Assembly (NCBI RefSeq): GCF_037893185.1
Contig: NZ_CP140772.1
Location: 6,936,001-7,000,000 of the forward strand
Origin: Chitinophaga sp. 180180018-3
GTDB lineage: Bacteria; Bacteroidota; Bacteroidia; Chitinophagales; Chitinophagaceae
Length of the DNA stretch: 64,000 bases
Reading direction: 5' to 3'
Shown: positions 35,415 through 45,125 of the stretch, piece by piece
Numbering within the stretch: position 1 is the stretch's first letter
Layout of the letters: each line of letters opens with the position of its first letter
Notes under the pieces: generated by a model
What the model saw: the letters and a program-made list of their open reading frames with translations, nothing else
What the model was told of the DNA's origin: nothing
The model's database searches: none
Position numbers and translations under genes: made by a program

Positions 35415-36329
35415 ATGTCGATCCAGGTATCAGCGCTTACTAAAATATATGGCGAACAGCGGGCGGTAGACGCGATCTCCTTCTCGTTGAAGAAGGGAGA
35501 GATTACCGGTTTCCTGGGGCCAAACGGGGCAGGTAAATCCACCACCATGAAGATGATTACCGGCTTCCTGCCACCCACCAGTGGTCAGGCCAGTGTATGT
35601 GGATTCGATATTGTATCGCAATCGCTCGAAGTACGGCGCAGGGTTGGCTACCTGCCTGAATCGAACCCACTGTATTACGATATGTATGTAAAGGAATTCC
35701 TGGAATTCATAGCGGGTATACATCAGCTGGGCAAGGCGGGACCGGAGCGGATCGCGGAAGTTATCCGGCTCACAGGGTTGCAGCCGGAACAGCATAAAAA
35801 AATAGGCGCCCTCTCTAATGGCTACAAACAGCGCGTAGGGTTGGCCCAGGCACTGCTGCACGACCCGGAAGTGCTGATCCTCGATGAGCCCACTACCGGC
35901 CTTGATCCCAATCAGCTGGCCGATATCCGGCAACTGATAAAGGAACTTGGCGCCAATAAAACGGTGATACTTTCCACGCACATTATGCAGGAGGTAGAGG
36001 CGCTTTGCGACAGGGTCATCATTATCAACAAGGGTAAGATCATTGCTGATGATAAATTATCATTACTTCAGCAAAACAGCACTCAAAATGGATATTTACA
36101 GGTTACCTTTGCCGAACCGGTCACGGAAGCAGAATTAATGACCATTGAGGGAGTGACCAGGGTGGCTGCCCGGGAAGACCATAGCTGGCAGCTGTTTACC
36201 AGCGAGGTGGATGGAGTGCGAAAAAACCTGTTGCAATTTGCTTTGATAAATAACCGGAACATACTTTCTTTGCATAGCAATTCGCAAAGCCTGGAAACAA
36301 TATTCCGGGAATTAACGAAGAACGCCTGA
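35415..36329 (+). CDS. gldA: ABC transporter ATPase, GldA type
   Basis: 304 residues. Walker A GPNGAGKST, signature LSNGYKQRVGLAQAL, Walker B EVLILDEPTTGLDP and the switch STHIMQEVEALCDR are complete. The opening MSIQVSALTKIYGEQRAV and the C-terminal half match the gliding-motility subunit GldA, which works with permease subunits GldF and GldG. Those two are not adjacent here, so it could instead serve another ABC-2 exporter. Start chosen at 35415 for alignment of the ABC domain and the promoter position. Confidence 0.85.
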   Translation: MSIQVSALTKIYGEQRAVDAISFSLKKGEITGFLGPNGAGKSTTMKMITGFLPPTSGQASVCGFDIVSQSLEVRRRVGYLPESNPLYYDMYVKEFLEFIAGIHQLGKAGPERIAEVIRLTGLQPEQHKKIGALSNGYKQRVGLAQALLHDPEVLILDEPTTGLDPNQLADIRQLIKELGANKTVILSTHIMQEVEALCDRVIIINKGKIIADDKLSLLQQNSTQNGYLQVTFAEPVTEAELMTIEGVTRVAAREDHSWQLFTSEVDGVRKNLLQFALINNRNILSLHSNSQSLETIFRELTKNA

Positions 36330-36396
36330 TAATTGAGCTGTTAACTGTTGGATAGTGGTCTTTTAAGAGCCCAAAGCCAGGCGTAGCATAAACTAA

Positions 36397-37707
<1,311 letters not shown>

Positions 37708-37727
37708 TTTTTCGTTTTTGAATATTT

Positions 37728-37753
37728 AATGGCCGGAGCGTGCTCCGGCCATT
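37728..37753 (+). terminator. Rho-independent terminator of eno
   Basis: AATGGCCGGAGC (37728-37739) and GCTCCGGCCATT (37742-37753), a 12-bp stem with a 2-base gap, then ATTTTTTTG. It merges into the upstream region of the next gene, whose ATG is at 37775. Confidence 0.9.
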
Positions 37754-37774
37754 ATTTTTTTGTAATTTGCCTGC

Positions 37775-38086
37775 ATGTCGAATTGGAAGTCCATAAAGCT
37801 GCCTAAGTTCCTGAAGAACAAGTTCTTCATAGCATTTGCTGCTTTTGTAATCTGGATCGCTTTTCTCGACAAAACTAACCTCATGTCGCAGTACCAGTAC
37901 CAGACAGAAGTGAATAAACTGGAAAATCAAAAGGATTTCTTCATCCAGGAAATAAAGCAAACCCGCGAAGAACAACAGGAGCTGCTGTCGAGCCCCGAAA
38001 AACTGGAAAAATTTGCCCGGGAAAAATACTATATGAAAAAGGATAATGAAGACCTTTTCATCATCTCCCCCTCCCAACAGAAATAA
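37775..38086 (+). CDS. FtsB/DivIC-family septum formation protein
   Basis: 103 residues: short cytosolic start, one membrane helix (about 17-36, FIAFAAFVIWIAFLDK), then a coiled coil (about 48-85, YQTEVNKLENQKDFFIQEIK) and the conserved end REKYYMKKDNEDLFII. This is the plan of DivIC/FtsB, which joins FtsL and FtsQ in the divisome. In Bacteroidota it typically follows enolase, as here. Confidence 0.93.
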   Translation: MSNWKSIKLPKFLKNKFFIAFAAFVIWIAFLDKTNLMSQYQYQTEVNKLENQKDFFIQEIKQTREEQQELLSSPEKLEKFAREKYYMKKDNEDLFIISPSQQK

Positions 38087-38197
38087 GCCTCAGCTCTCTA
38101 TTGCAGGTCTTAAAAATTTATCTTAAATTAACAATAGATTCTTCCCCATTTTCGTTATAAAAACAGAACCTATTTTTTGGTATTAAAATAATAATGC

Positions 38198-38416
38198 ATG
38201 AGTAATTTTACACTTTCTGTACTGTCTACCCTGTGTCTTGTTACAAAAAGTGATATCAAACATTACCAGGAGGAACTTTCTTTAACCCGGGAAGAGCAGG
38301 CAAGCTTTGAAGACAGCAAAGCAGCGCTCAATACAGTATGCTACTCGCCCCGGCCGGCCACATTGCAGTTTATTTTCGACTATGCTGCAGGCAAGGTAGC
38401 ACGCGAAGAAGAGTAG
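38198..38416 (+). CDS. Small conserved-looking protein of unknown function
   Basis: 72 residues, acidic C terminus, no signal peptide or membrane segment. The end (YSPRPATLQFIFDYAAGKVAREEE) resembles the short motif P-x-x-x-T-(V/L)-x-x-I-(L/M)-x-(Y/F)-(A/S)-x of many small Bacteroidota proteins whose role is unknown. It lies alone between the FtsB-like gene (111 bp) and nth (28 bp). Supported by an ATG, AT-rich upstream region and tight packing with nth. Confidence 0.65.
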   Translation: MSNFTLSVLSTLCLVTKSDIKHYQEELSLTREEQASFEDSKAALNTVCYSPRPATLQFIFDYAAGKVAREEE

Positions 38417-38444
38417 TATTTTTCATTTTTCCTATCTTTATGGC

Positions 38445-39092
38445 ATGACTCAAAAAGAGCGTTATGCATTCGTTCTCAAGTACTTTGAGGAACATGCGCC
38501 CAATGCCGAAACTGAACTTATATACGATAATCCATACCAATTGCTGGTTGCCGTAATTCTGTCGGCCCAATGCACTGATAAACGGGTGAATATGACCACC
38601 CCTGCTATCTTTGAAAGGTACCCGGATGTATATGCGCTCAGCAAAGCCACCTTCGATGATCTTTTCCCGTTGATCAGAAGCATCAGTTACCCGAATAACA
38701 AAACCAAACACCTGATAGGCATGGCCCGGATGGTGGTAGAGGAATTTAACGGAGAAATACCGGCCACCGTTGCGGAGCTCATAAAGCTGCCCGGCGTAGG
38801 CCGCAAAACAGCCAACGTAATCACTTCGGTGGTACATCAGCAACCCAATATGGCTGTAGATACCCACGTATTCCGTGTATCTGCACGTATTGGTCTTACT
38901 ACAAACGCTAAAACCCCGCTGCAGACGGAACTACAGTTGCTGAAGCATATACCACAGGAGCTGGTGCATATTGCGCACCACTGGCTGATTCTGCACGGGC
39001 GTTATACCTGCCTGGCGCGAAGCCCGAAATGTGGCGAATGCGGACTAAGGCCAGCCTGTAAATACTACGCAAAACTTGTAAAAGCCGGATAA
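38445..39092 (+). CDS. nth: Endonuclease III
   Basis: 215 residues; DNA glycosylase/AP lyase removing oxidised pyrimidines. The helix-hairpin-helix LPGVGRKTANVI has the catalytic Lys121, and VDTHVFRV the catalytic Asp139. The iron-sulfur cluster ligands are Cys189, Cys196, Cys199 and Cys205 (spacing C-x6-C-x2-C-x5-C). TATCTTTA at 38433-38440 looks like a -7 box 4 bp from the ATG, again predicting a leaderless mRNA if used. The next gene starts 2 bp downstream. Confidence 0.97.
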   Translation: MTQKERYAFVLKYFEEHAPNAETELIYDNPYQLLVAVILSAQCTDKRVNMTTPAIFERYPDVYALSKATFDDLFPLIRSISYPNNKTKHLIGMARMVVEEFNGEIPATVAELIKLPGVGRKTANVITSVVHQQPNMAVDTHVFRVSARIGLTTNAKTPLQTELQLLKHIPQELVHIAHHWLILHGRYTCLARSPKCGECGLRPACKYYAKLVKAG

Positions 39093-39094
39093 TC

Positions 39095-39811
39095 ATGCGC
39101 CCGTTCCTGACTGCAGCCTGGAGAAACCTGCTGATGCTCAATTTTGAAGCAGATCCTTCTGTATTGCTACCCTACCTGCCTGCACACACTGAGCTGGATA
39201 CCTGGAATAATATCCATTATGTAAGCCTGGTAGGATTCCTGTTTGAAAACACACGGGTAAAAGGAATCAGTCTGCCCGGGCATAGGACCTTTCAGGAAGT
39301 GAACCTTCGGTTCTATGTGCGGTACAAAGAGGGAAATGACTGGAAAAGAGGCGTGGTATTCGTGAAAGAACTGGTGCCACGGCCACTGATCACGTTCGTA
39401 GCAAATACCCTTTACAAAGAACATTACGCTACTCATCAGATGGCGCATAACTGGGAATTCCCGGATGATGCCACATTAAAAGTTTCCTACCGGTGGAAAG
39501 TGGGGGAAGAATGGAACCATGTGAGCGCCACAGCACTACAGTCCGGCCAGGCGATTACCGGTGACAGTGAAGCCGCATTCATTACCGAACATTATTGGGG
39601 TTACACCCGGCTGAACAGTGATACTTCCGGAGAATATGAGGTGACCCATCCTAAGTGGCTGGTACACCCGGTTACCCACTATGATTACCACTGCAGCACC
39701 CGCTTACTTTATGGAGCAGCCTTTGAAAACATATTACAGCAATCGCCCCGGAGTGCGCTGCTGGCTGCGGGTTCCGATATAGCAGTTATGCCCGGAAGAA
39801 AGATCCGGTAA
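39095..39811 (+). CDS. DUF2071 (YqjF-family) protein
   Basis: 238 residues, soluble. Starts PFLTAAWRNLLMLNFEADPSVLLPYLPAHTELDTW, the usual entry of YqjF/DUF2071 proteins, with GFLFENTRVKG, EVNLRFYVR and VTHPKWLVHPV later. The fold is related to acetoacetate decarboxylase, but the active lysine cannot be assigned from sequence alone and the function is unknown. The 2-bp gap makes it part of an nth operon. Confidence 0.9.
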   Translation: MRPFLTAAWRNLLMLNFEADPSVLLPYLPAHTELDTWNNIHYVSLVGFLFENTRVKGISLPGHRTFQEVNLRFYVRYKEGNDWKRGVVFVKELVPRPLITFVANTLYKEHYATHQMAHNWEFPDDATLKVSYRWKVGEEWNHVSATALQSGQAITGDSEAAFITEHYWGYTRLNSDTSGEYEVTHPKWLVHPVTHYDYHCSTRLLYGAAFENILQQSPRSALLAAGSDIAVMPGRKIR

Positions 39812-39926
39812 ATACCTGATGAACCTGTAAAGTTTCTTTTATCCATCATTATTTTGGAAGACAGTTATCAAAATTTTACTATCTTAAACGGTTCATCAAG
39901 ATTCAATTTCTAAAGCATTAGCCGTT

Positions 39927-41144
39927 ATGAGACCAGTCGTCAGGATTCAACTTTCTTTTATGATGTTCCTCGAATTTTTCATCTGGGGAGCATGGTTTGT
40001 TACATTAGGCACCTTTGTACTGAAGAACCTGCAGGACACAACCGACAGCCAGGTAGGCGTAGCCTTTTTAACCCAATCGATCGGCGCCGTGATAGCCCCT
40101 TTCATCGTGGGTATTATTGCAGACAGGTTTATCTCTGCTCAGATAATCCTGGGCGTCATACATCTGATAGGCGCTGCCTTACTGTGGACCTGCTCAGGAA
40201 TGACCAGCTTTGATAGTTTTTATCCTGTATTACTGGCGTACATGATCCTGTATATGCCTACGCTGGCGCTGGTAAATTCCATCTCCTTCAGGCAGATGAG
40301 TGATCCCAGCAAGGAATTTTCTTTTATTCGTGTATTCGGCACCGTTGGATGGATCATTGCCGGATTGCTGATCGGTTGGTTGCAGTGGGAAAAATCAAAC
40401 ACGCTCGACTATACTTTTAAAATGGCAGCAGGAGCGTCTCTCCTGCTGGGGCTGTTCAGTTTCACGCTTCCCAAAACACCTCCTGCGAAAAAAGGAACAG
40501 AGATTTCTGTCAAAGAGATACTCGGCCTGGATGCTATCCGTATGTTGAAGAACCGTTCTTACCTGCTGTTCTTCCTCGCATCTATCGCTATCTGTATTCC
40601 ACTGGCATTCTATTATAACTTCACCAATCCGTTCCTGAATGAAATTGGCATGAATGCAGCTGCCGGCAAACAATCGATGGGACAAATGTCGGAATTCCTG
40701 TTCATGCTGGTAATGCCGCTGTTCTTTGCCAGGCTGGGTGTAAAGAAAATGCTGGCACTGGGCATGCTGGCCTGGGTTATACGCTACACATTGTTTGCAT
40801 ACGGCAATATCGATGCTAATTACTGGATGCTGATCGTTGGCATTGTATTACATGGTATCTGCTACGACTTTTTCTTCGTGACCGGCCAGATCTATACCGA
40901 CAGAGTTGCAGGTGAAGAATTTAAAAGTTCCGCCCAGGGATTTGTTACCCTGGCCACCTATGGAGTAGGCATGCTGATTGGGTTCCTGATTTCAGGGCCT
41001 ATTGTAGAAGCATATAAAACCGGCAATACTCACAACTGGCACAGCATCTGGCTGATTCCTGCCAGTATAGCCGCAGTAGTGTTGGTACTGTTCATGCTCT
41101 TCTTCCGTGACAACAACAAGGATAACACCGTCGTTAAACATTAA
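39927..41144 (+). CDS. Nucleoside:proton symporter (NupG/XapB-family MFS permease)
   Basis: 405 residues, 12 membrane segments of the major facilitator type. The start RIQLSFMMFLEFFIWGAWFVTLGTF and the early LVNSISFRQMSDPSKEFSFIRVFGTVGWIIAG segment are characteristic of the nucleoside:H+ symporter branch (NupG, XapB). It should import nucleosides through the inner membrane; this fits purine and pyrimidine salvage genes (ade, upp) elsewhere in the window, though not as one operon. A 29-bp perfect inverted repeat follows. Confidence 0.92.
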   Translation: MRPVVRIQLSFMMFLEFFIWGAWFVTLGTFVLKNLQDTTDSQVGVAFLTQSIGAVIAPFIVGIIADRFISAQIILGVIHLIGAALLWTCSGMTSFDSFYPVLLAYMILYMPTLALVNSISFRQMSDPSKEFSFIRVFGTVGWIIAGLLIGWLQWEKSNTLDYTFKMAAGASLLLGLFSFTLPKTPPAKKGTEISVKEILGLDAIRMLKNRSYLLFFLASIAICIPLAFYYNFTNPFLNEIGMNAAAGKQSMGQMSEFLFMLVMPLFFARLGVKKMLALGMLAWVIRYTLFAYGNIDANYWMLIVGIVLHGICYDFFFVTGQIYTDRVAGEEFKSSAQGFVTLATYGVGMLIGFLISGPIVEAYKTGNTHNWHSIWLIPASIAAVVLVLFMLFFRDNNKDNTVVKH

Positions 41145-41187
41145 TCTCATTCAAACGCAGATAGTGAAAAAGAGCTTATAGCTTTTT

Positions 41188-41248
41188 AGGCCTTATAAAA
41201 GTGCAGCGAAGATTATTGGATAATCTTCGCTGCACTTTTATAAGGCCT
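41188..41248. repeat. Perfect inverted repeat, 29-bp arms, between two converging genes
   Basis: Left arm 41188-41216 and right arm 41220-41248 are exact reverse complements around a 3-base loop (TGG). Arms contain AGGCCTTATAAAAGTGCAGC. It lies 43 bp after the permease stop and 9 bp before the stop of the converging gene. ACGAATTA follows at 41253-41260, as in the outer units of the 16338 element. Confidence 0.95.
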
Positions 41249-41257
41249 CTTTACGAA

Positions 41258-41848
41258 TTAACTAACCTTAACAAAAACAGCTTTCCCGAAGGTGTGGTTT
41301 ACCTCTACAAGCACCAAAGCACCATTCTCATATTTATATATATTTTTCTTCCCTTCGGGCAATATCAGTTCATACATACCTCCTCCTATTGCCTTTAATG
41401 GCAGAAAGCGGCCCAGCGTTTCTGAAAACACCCTGTTTACATGCCTGGGCTCAGCAAAATACAAATCTGCTACACACGACTCTATTTCTGCGTTATCAAG
41501 CACAGATTGTTCTCCGTTCATAGTAATCGTATAGTCTTTACCGTTACGGCGGGTAGTTGTTTGTCTGTCTTCCCCGGTTTTGCCGGAAATACGGGAGGAG
41601 CGGGCAACAGTAAGTATATTGTTGTTGTATTCATTGACAATGTCGCTGTTTATCTTCGACAACATTACCTGTATACGCGTTTTGATAATGATGCTTTTAT
41701 TGTCGCCATTCAGTTTTCGGTTAGCTTCAATGGTACCTACAGCATGGTTTGCGATACGCACCTCAAAAGTATTGGTCTGGGCACTGACCGGCAAATACAA
41801 CACAGCTACTGTTATAACGTTAAACAATACACGAAAAAGGTTACTCAT
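41258..41848 (-). CDS. DUF6134-like exported protein
   Basis: 196 residues from the ATG at 41848: signal peptide ending LPVSAQ, then a mainly beta protein with FEVRIANHAVGTIEANRK, MNGEQSVLDNAEIESCVADLYFAEP and a C-terminal VEVNHTFGKAVF. It resembles the DUF6134 group of Bacteroidota periplasmic proteins; I cannot assign a function. The longer reading frame up to 41920 would put unlikely sequence before the signal peptide and cross a leader hairpin, so it is not used. Confidence 0.8.
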   Translation of the reverse strand: MSNLFRVLFNVITVAVLYLPVSAQTNTFEVRIANHAVGTIEANRKLNGDNKSIIIKTRIQVMLSKINSDIVNEYNNNILTVARSSRISGKTGEDRQTTTRRNGKDYTITMNGEQSVLDNAEIESCVADLYFAEPRHVNRVFSETLGRFLPLKAIGGGMYELILPEGKKNIYKYENGALVLVEVNHTFGKAVFVKVS

Positions 41849-41869
41849 AATAAAAAACTTAATCCTGAT

Positions 41870-41909
41870 AATACAGGGAAGCAGTAGCTGCAAATAGCTT
41901 CCCTGTATT
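41870..41909 (-). promoter_or_regulatory. Perfect leader hairpin before the DUF6134-like gene
   Basis: 13-bp arms AATACAGGGAAGC (41870-41882) and its exact complement (41897-41909), 14-base loop, ending 21 bp before the start codon. On the minus strand GTTTTTTATT follows, close to the start. It could act as an attenuator, an mRNA 5' stabiliser, or a second terminator for korA. Confidence 0.5.
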
Positions 41910-41920
41910 GGAAAATACAA

Positions 41921-41948
41921 AAAATCCTGTCACGATGGACAGGATTTT
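41921..41948. terminator. Terminator of korA
   Basis: AAAATCCTGTC (41921-41931) and GACAGGATTTT (41938-41948), with T runs on both strands. Confidence 0.85.
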
Positions 41949-41983
41949 TTATTGTGTGTATTGAAATAATATATAGCGATGCT

Positions 41984-43834
41984 TTATGCGAGCATTTCCC
42001 TGATTTTGGTTACCAGTTCGCCTTTGGTGATAGGTACACCCATGATCTTGTTATATCCTTGTGCATCAATAAGGTATTGATCACGGATAATCTTGATCAG
42101 TTGTCCGTTATTGATTTCAGGGATCAGCACCTTATCATAACTATGCAGGATCTCGCCCAGGTTCTTAGGGAACGGACGCAGGTGCCTCAGGTGGGCGTGT
42201 GCTACCTGATGACCTTCTGCGAGCAGTTCCAATACCGCGCTTTTAATGGCGCCATAGGTAGAGCCCCAGCCCAGCACCAGTATTTTTCCTTTTTCTGGTC
42301 CGAGCTCTATCTTTTGTAATGGAATGTGTTCTGCGATCTTGTCTACTTTTTCCTGGCGGATTTTCACCATCAATTGGTGGTTTTCAGGGTCGTAGCTCAC
42401 GTTTCCGGTGATATTTTGCTTTTCCAGTCCGCCGATCCGGTGCTCCAGTCCGGGTGTACCGGGAACAGCCCAGGGGCGTACGAGGTTTTCGTCGCGGTGG
42501 TAGGGCAGAAACTGCTCCTCTCCTTCTTCCAGTCCTTTTTTGAATTTCACTTCAATGGAAGGCAGGTCGGCAGCTTTCGGGAAGCGCCAGGGCTCTGCAC
42601 CATTGGCGATGTAGCCGTCGCTCAGGAAAATAACCGGCGTCATATGTTTAACCGCTATGCGGAAAGCTTCGAACACTGCTTCAAAACAGTCGGCTGGTGT
42701 GGACGCTGATATCACAGGCATCGGACATTCACCGTTACGGCCATAATAAGCCTGCAGAAGGTCCGACTGCTCGGTTTTGGTAGGCAACCCCGTAGAAGGG
42801 CCTCCACGTTGAATATCCACTATCAGTAACGGAATTTCGAGCATTACTGCCAACCCCATGGCTTCGCCTTTCAGTGCCATACCCGGGCCGGAAGTAGTGG
42901 TGATGCCCATATGGCCACCGTAAGAAGCTCCAATAGCAGAAGTAATACCTGCTATTTCATCTTCCGCCTGGAATGTGCGGATACCGAAATTCTTGAATTT
43001 GCTCAGTTCGTGCAGGATATCGGAGGCCGGTGTAATCGGATAGGTTCCCAGGAACAGGGGCAGATTGGATTTCTGCGAAGCCGCTACCAGTCCGTAAGCC
43101 AGCGCGGTATTTCCGGTAATGCTGCGGTAGGTACCTGGTTCCATCCGGGCTTTCTCCACGCGATAGCGGGTAGAAAAGGCTTCCACGGTATCTGCAAAAT
43201 TGTAACCGGCGTGCAGCACTTTCAGGTTGCTTTCCAGAATCTCCGGTTTTTTACCGAATTTATCCTTCAGGAAGTTTTCGGTGCTTTCCATATTACGATC
43301 ATACAACCAGTAGAGGAATCCAAGCACGAACATGTTCTTTGCACGGTCTTTCTCCTTCATGCCCAATGAAGTATCTTTCAATGCTTCGCGGGTCATTTTG
43401 GTCACGTCCATGGTATGAAGCTGGTAATCAGCCAGCGAACCATCCTCCAGGGGATTGATCCCTTCCGGATAGTTGGCAAGCCGCAGGTTCTTGGCATCGA
43501 AACCATCTGTATTGGCGAGGATGATCCCGCCTTTTTTCAACCCCTTCAGGTTGGCTTTCAACGCAGCTGCGTTCATCGCCACGAGCACGTCGCAGGCATC
43601 GCCCGGAGTGAATATCCTGTTGGAGGAGAAATGCAGCTGGAAACCGCTCACCCCGGGCAAAGTACCTATTGGGGCACGGATTTCAGCAGGAAAATCAGGG
43701 AATGTGCTGAGGTCATTTCCGACCAAAGCGGTATTATTTGAGAATTGGGTACCTGTTAACTGCATCCCATCACCACTGTCGCCGGCAAACTTTATCACGA
43801 CGTCTTCCAGTTGTTGAATCGAGGTATTGGACAT
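41984..43834 (-). CDS. korA: 2-oxoacid:acceptor oxidoreductase, alpha subunit (gamma-alpha fusion)
   Basis: 616 residues. N-terminal gamma domain (about 1-190, DVVIKFAGDSGDGMQLTGTQ) is fused to the alpha domain (about 200-600, GNTALAYGLVAASQKSNLPLF, TYPITPASDILHEL, TSGPGMALKGEAMGLAV and DIQRGGPSTGLPTKTEQSDLLQ). With a beta subunit that binds thiamine diphosphate it would oxidise 2-oxoglutarate or another 2-oxoacid with ferredoxin in the TCA cycle. No korB lies next to it: the downstream side is a terminator and the upstream side a divergent gene. The -7 box is 96 bp upstream. Confidence 0.93.
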   Translation of the reverse strand: MSNTSIQQLEDVVIKFAGDSGDGMQLTGTQFSNNTALVGNDLSTFPDFPAEIRAPIGTLPGVSGFQLHFSSNRIFTPGDACDVLVAMNAAALKANLKGLKKGGIILANTDGFDAKNLRLANYPEGINPLEDGSLADYQLHTMDVTKMTREALKDTSLGMKEKDRAKNMFVLGFLYWLYDRNMESTENFLKDKFGKKPEILESNLKVLHAGYNFADTVEAFSTRYRVEKARMEPGTYRSITGNTALAYGLVAASQKSNLPLFLGTYPITPASDILHELSKFKNFGIRTFQAEDEIAGITSAIGASYGGHMGITTTSGPGMALKGEAMGLAVMLEIPLLIVDIQRGGPSTGLPTKTEQSDLLQAYYGRNGECPMPVISASTPADCFEAVFEAFRIAVKHMTPVIFLSDGYIANGAEPWRFPKAADLPSIEVKFKKGLEEGEEQFLPYHRDENLVRPWAVPGTPGLEHRIGGLEKQNITGNVSYDPENHQLMVKIRQEKVDKIAEHIPLQKIELGPEKGKILVLGWGSTYGAIKSAVLELLAEGHQVAHAHLRHLRPFPKNLGEILHSYDKVLIPEINNGQLIKIIRDQYLIDAQGYNKIMGVPITKGELVTKIREMLA

Positions 43835-43930
43835 CTATTTAGTTCTTTTAAAGTCTACATTTAAGGATGTAAATTTAGTCAATCGGATGGTAGTAATACC
43901 ACATCTGCAAAGATTCTCCCGATTTGAGCA

Positions 43931-43938
43931 CAAAAGTA
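43931..43938 (-). promoter_or_regulatory. Promoter -7 box of korA
   Basis: Reads TACTTTTG on the minus strand, 96 bp before the ATG at 43834. Confidence 0.45.
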
Positions 43939-44031
43939 CACAACTTTGGTAGACTATTAAAGATAAAACGCGCCATTCCCATTACTTCTGGTTATGGGTA
44001 ATAACGGGAAGTTATCGTTATAAAAAAATGC

Positions 44032-44039
44032 TAATTTTG
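44032..44039 (+). promoter_or_regulatory. Promoter -7 box of the Bax inhibitor-1 gene
   Basis: TAATTTTG, 75 bp before the ATG at 44115; it lies inside the longer open frame starting at 44028, which is therefore not used. Confidence 0.5.
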
Positions 44040-44114
44040 ATGAATAGGCCGGTTAACGCTGTGCCGGAACAAAATGAAATCGTATTTTTAACCCATAAAT
44101 TTAAACTATACTTT

Positions 44115-44855
44115 ATGGCACTATTTCAATCGAACAACCCTGTACTGAAACAAAGTGTATTCGACAAAGCCCCTCACCTGGCGGGAGAAACCATGACCAT
44201 CCGTGGTACTGTGAATAAAATGTCTTTTCTGCTGGTGATGCTGATGGCGGCGGCTGTTTTCTCCTGGGGACAGTTTATGAGAGGCAGCGGTACAGTAATG
44301 CCATTGATGATCGGGGGCGCTTTTGGCGGTTTCGTACTGGCTATGATTATTATTTTCAAGAAAGAATGGTCTGGTTATCTTGCGCCGGCCTATGCTATAG
44401 CAGAAGGTTTATTCCTCGGAGCGGTATCGGCGGCGTTTAACGCGCAGTGGCAGGGCATCGTGCTGCAGGCAGTAGGGCTCACTTTCGGTACTTTCATCGC
44501 CATGCTGGTACTGTATCGCACCGGTGTTATCCGGGCTACAGAGCGTTTCAAATCTATCGTGATCACTGCAACGATGGGTATCGCCATCTTTTACCTGATA
44601 GCGATTGTGCTCCGTCTTTTCCACATCGAAATGCCACTGATCCACAGCAGCGGTACATTTGGTATCATATTCTCGCTGGTAGTAGTGGGAATTGCTGCCA
44701 TGAATCTGATTTTGGATTTTGATATGATTGAGCAGGGTGCAGCACAGGGTGCTCCCAAGTATTTTGAATGGTACGCTTCATTCGGGTTGATGGTAACCCT
44801 GGTATGGCTGTACCTGGAAATACTTCGCCTGTTGAGCAAATTGAACAGAAGATAA
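44115..44855 (+). CDS. Bax inhibitor-1/YccA-family membrane protein
   Basis: 246 residues with seven membrane segments, a short basic N terminus and MTIRGTVNKMSFLLVMLMAAAVFSW. The family signature is seen in SGYLAPAYAIAEGLFLGAVSAAF, LVLYRTGVIRATERFKSIVI and DFDMIEQGAAQGAPKYFEWYASFGLMVTLVWLYLEILRLL; the two Asp residues of LDFDMIE form the pH-sensing pair in relatives such as BsYetJ. It may leak calcium or tune membrane protein quality control. It ends at a strong terminator. Confidence 0.92.
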   Translation: MALFQSNNPVLKQSVFDKAPHLAGETMTIRGTVNKMSFLLVMLMAAAVFSWGQFMRGSGTVMPLMIGGAFGGFVLAMIIIFKKEWSGYLAPAYAIAEGLFLGAVSAAFNAQWQGIVLQAVGLTFGTFIAMLVLYRTGVIRATERFKSIVITATMGIAIFYLIAIVLRLFHIEMPLIHSSGTFGIIFSLVVVGIAAMNLILDFDMIEQGAAQGAPKYFEWYASFGLMVTLVWLYLEILRLLSKLNRR

Positions 44856-44875
44856 TATCAGCGTTATAAGCTGTA

Positions 44876-44908
44876 AAAAGGCCGTCACACTACATGTGAC
44901 GGCCTTTT
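44876..44908 (+). terminator. Rho-independent terminator of the Bax inhibitor-1 gene
   Basis: 14-bp perfect arms 44876-44889 and 44895-44908 (AAAAGGCCGTCACA), 5-base loop, then TTTTCTTTATTT. Confidence 0.9.
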
Positions 44909-44939
44909 CTTTATTTGGCGTCCCGGTAATTATACAAAC

Positions 44940-45125
44940 CAATTGTTAATATCTTCCAAATGATATGTTAAAGCAACGGTTACCTGAATTTTGTGGCACC
45001 GTAATTGCAAAAACAAGTTATAACAGGAAGTTCACAACTTCTGAATGACATAAGAGCAATAGTTTGTTTTCATAGGGGTTAATCAAAAGCCGGTGCCGTA
45101 CGTCTGTACGGCCGGCTTATTTCTT
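44940..45125 (+). ncRNA. Possible small RNA gene ending in its own terminator
   Basis: The 359-bp gap 44856-45214 has no convincing reading frame, yet after the terminator of the preceding gene it holds a second strong hairpin at 45087-45118 followed by ATTTCTTTT. The sequence between contains a small dyad GAAGTT-CAC-AACTTC near 45027 and a CATAGGGGTTAA that recurs as CATAGGGGTAA near 45171. A terminator with no gene before it suggests a short transcript, or a leader of the next gene. No clear -7 box is seen, so this is only a candidate; the start is approximate. Confidence 0.25.
45087..45118 (+). terminator. Orphan terminator-like hairpin upstream of the head-GIN gene
   Basis: AAGCCGG-(tg)-CCGTAC pairs with GTACGG-CCGGCTT across a GTCT loop; 13 base pairs with a 2-base bulge, then ATTTCTTTT. 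It stands 96 bp before the start of the next gene. Confidence 0.7.

Noticed and set aside
37741..37767. Separate promoter for the FtsB-like gene in TGTAATTTGC
   Set aside because: The spacing is one base short of TAnnTTTG and the site overlaps the eno terminator; possible but not strong enough to list.
41849..41920. 24 extra N-terminal residues for the DUF6134-like gene
   Set aside because: They would precede a good signal peptide and be encoded by the leader hairpin.
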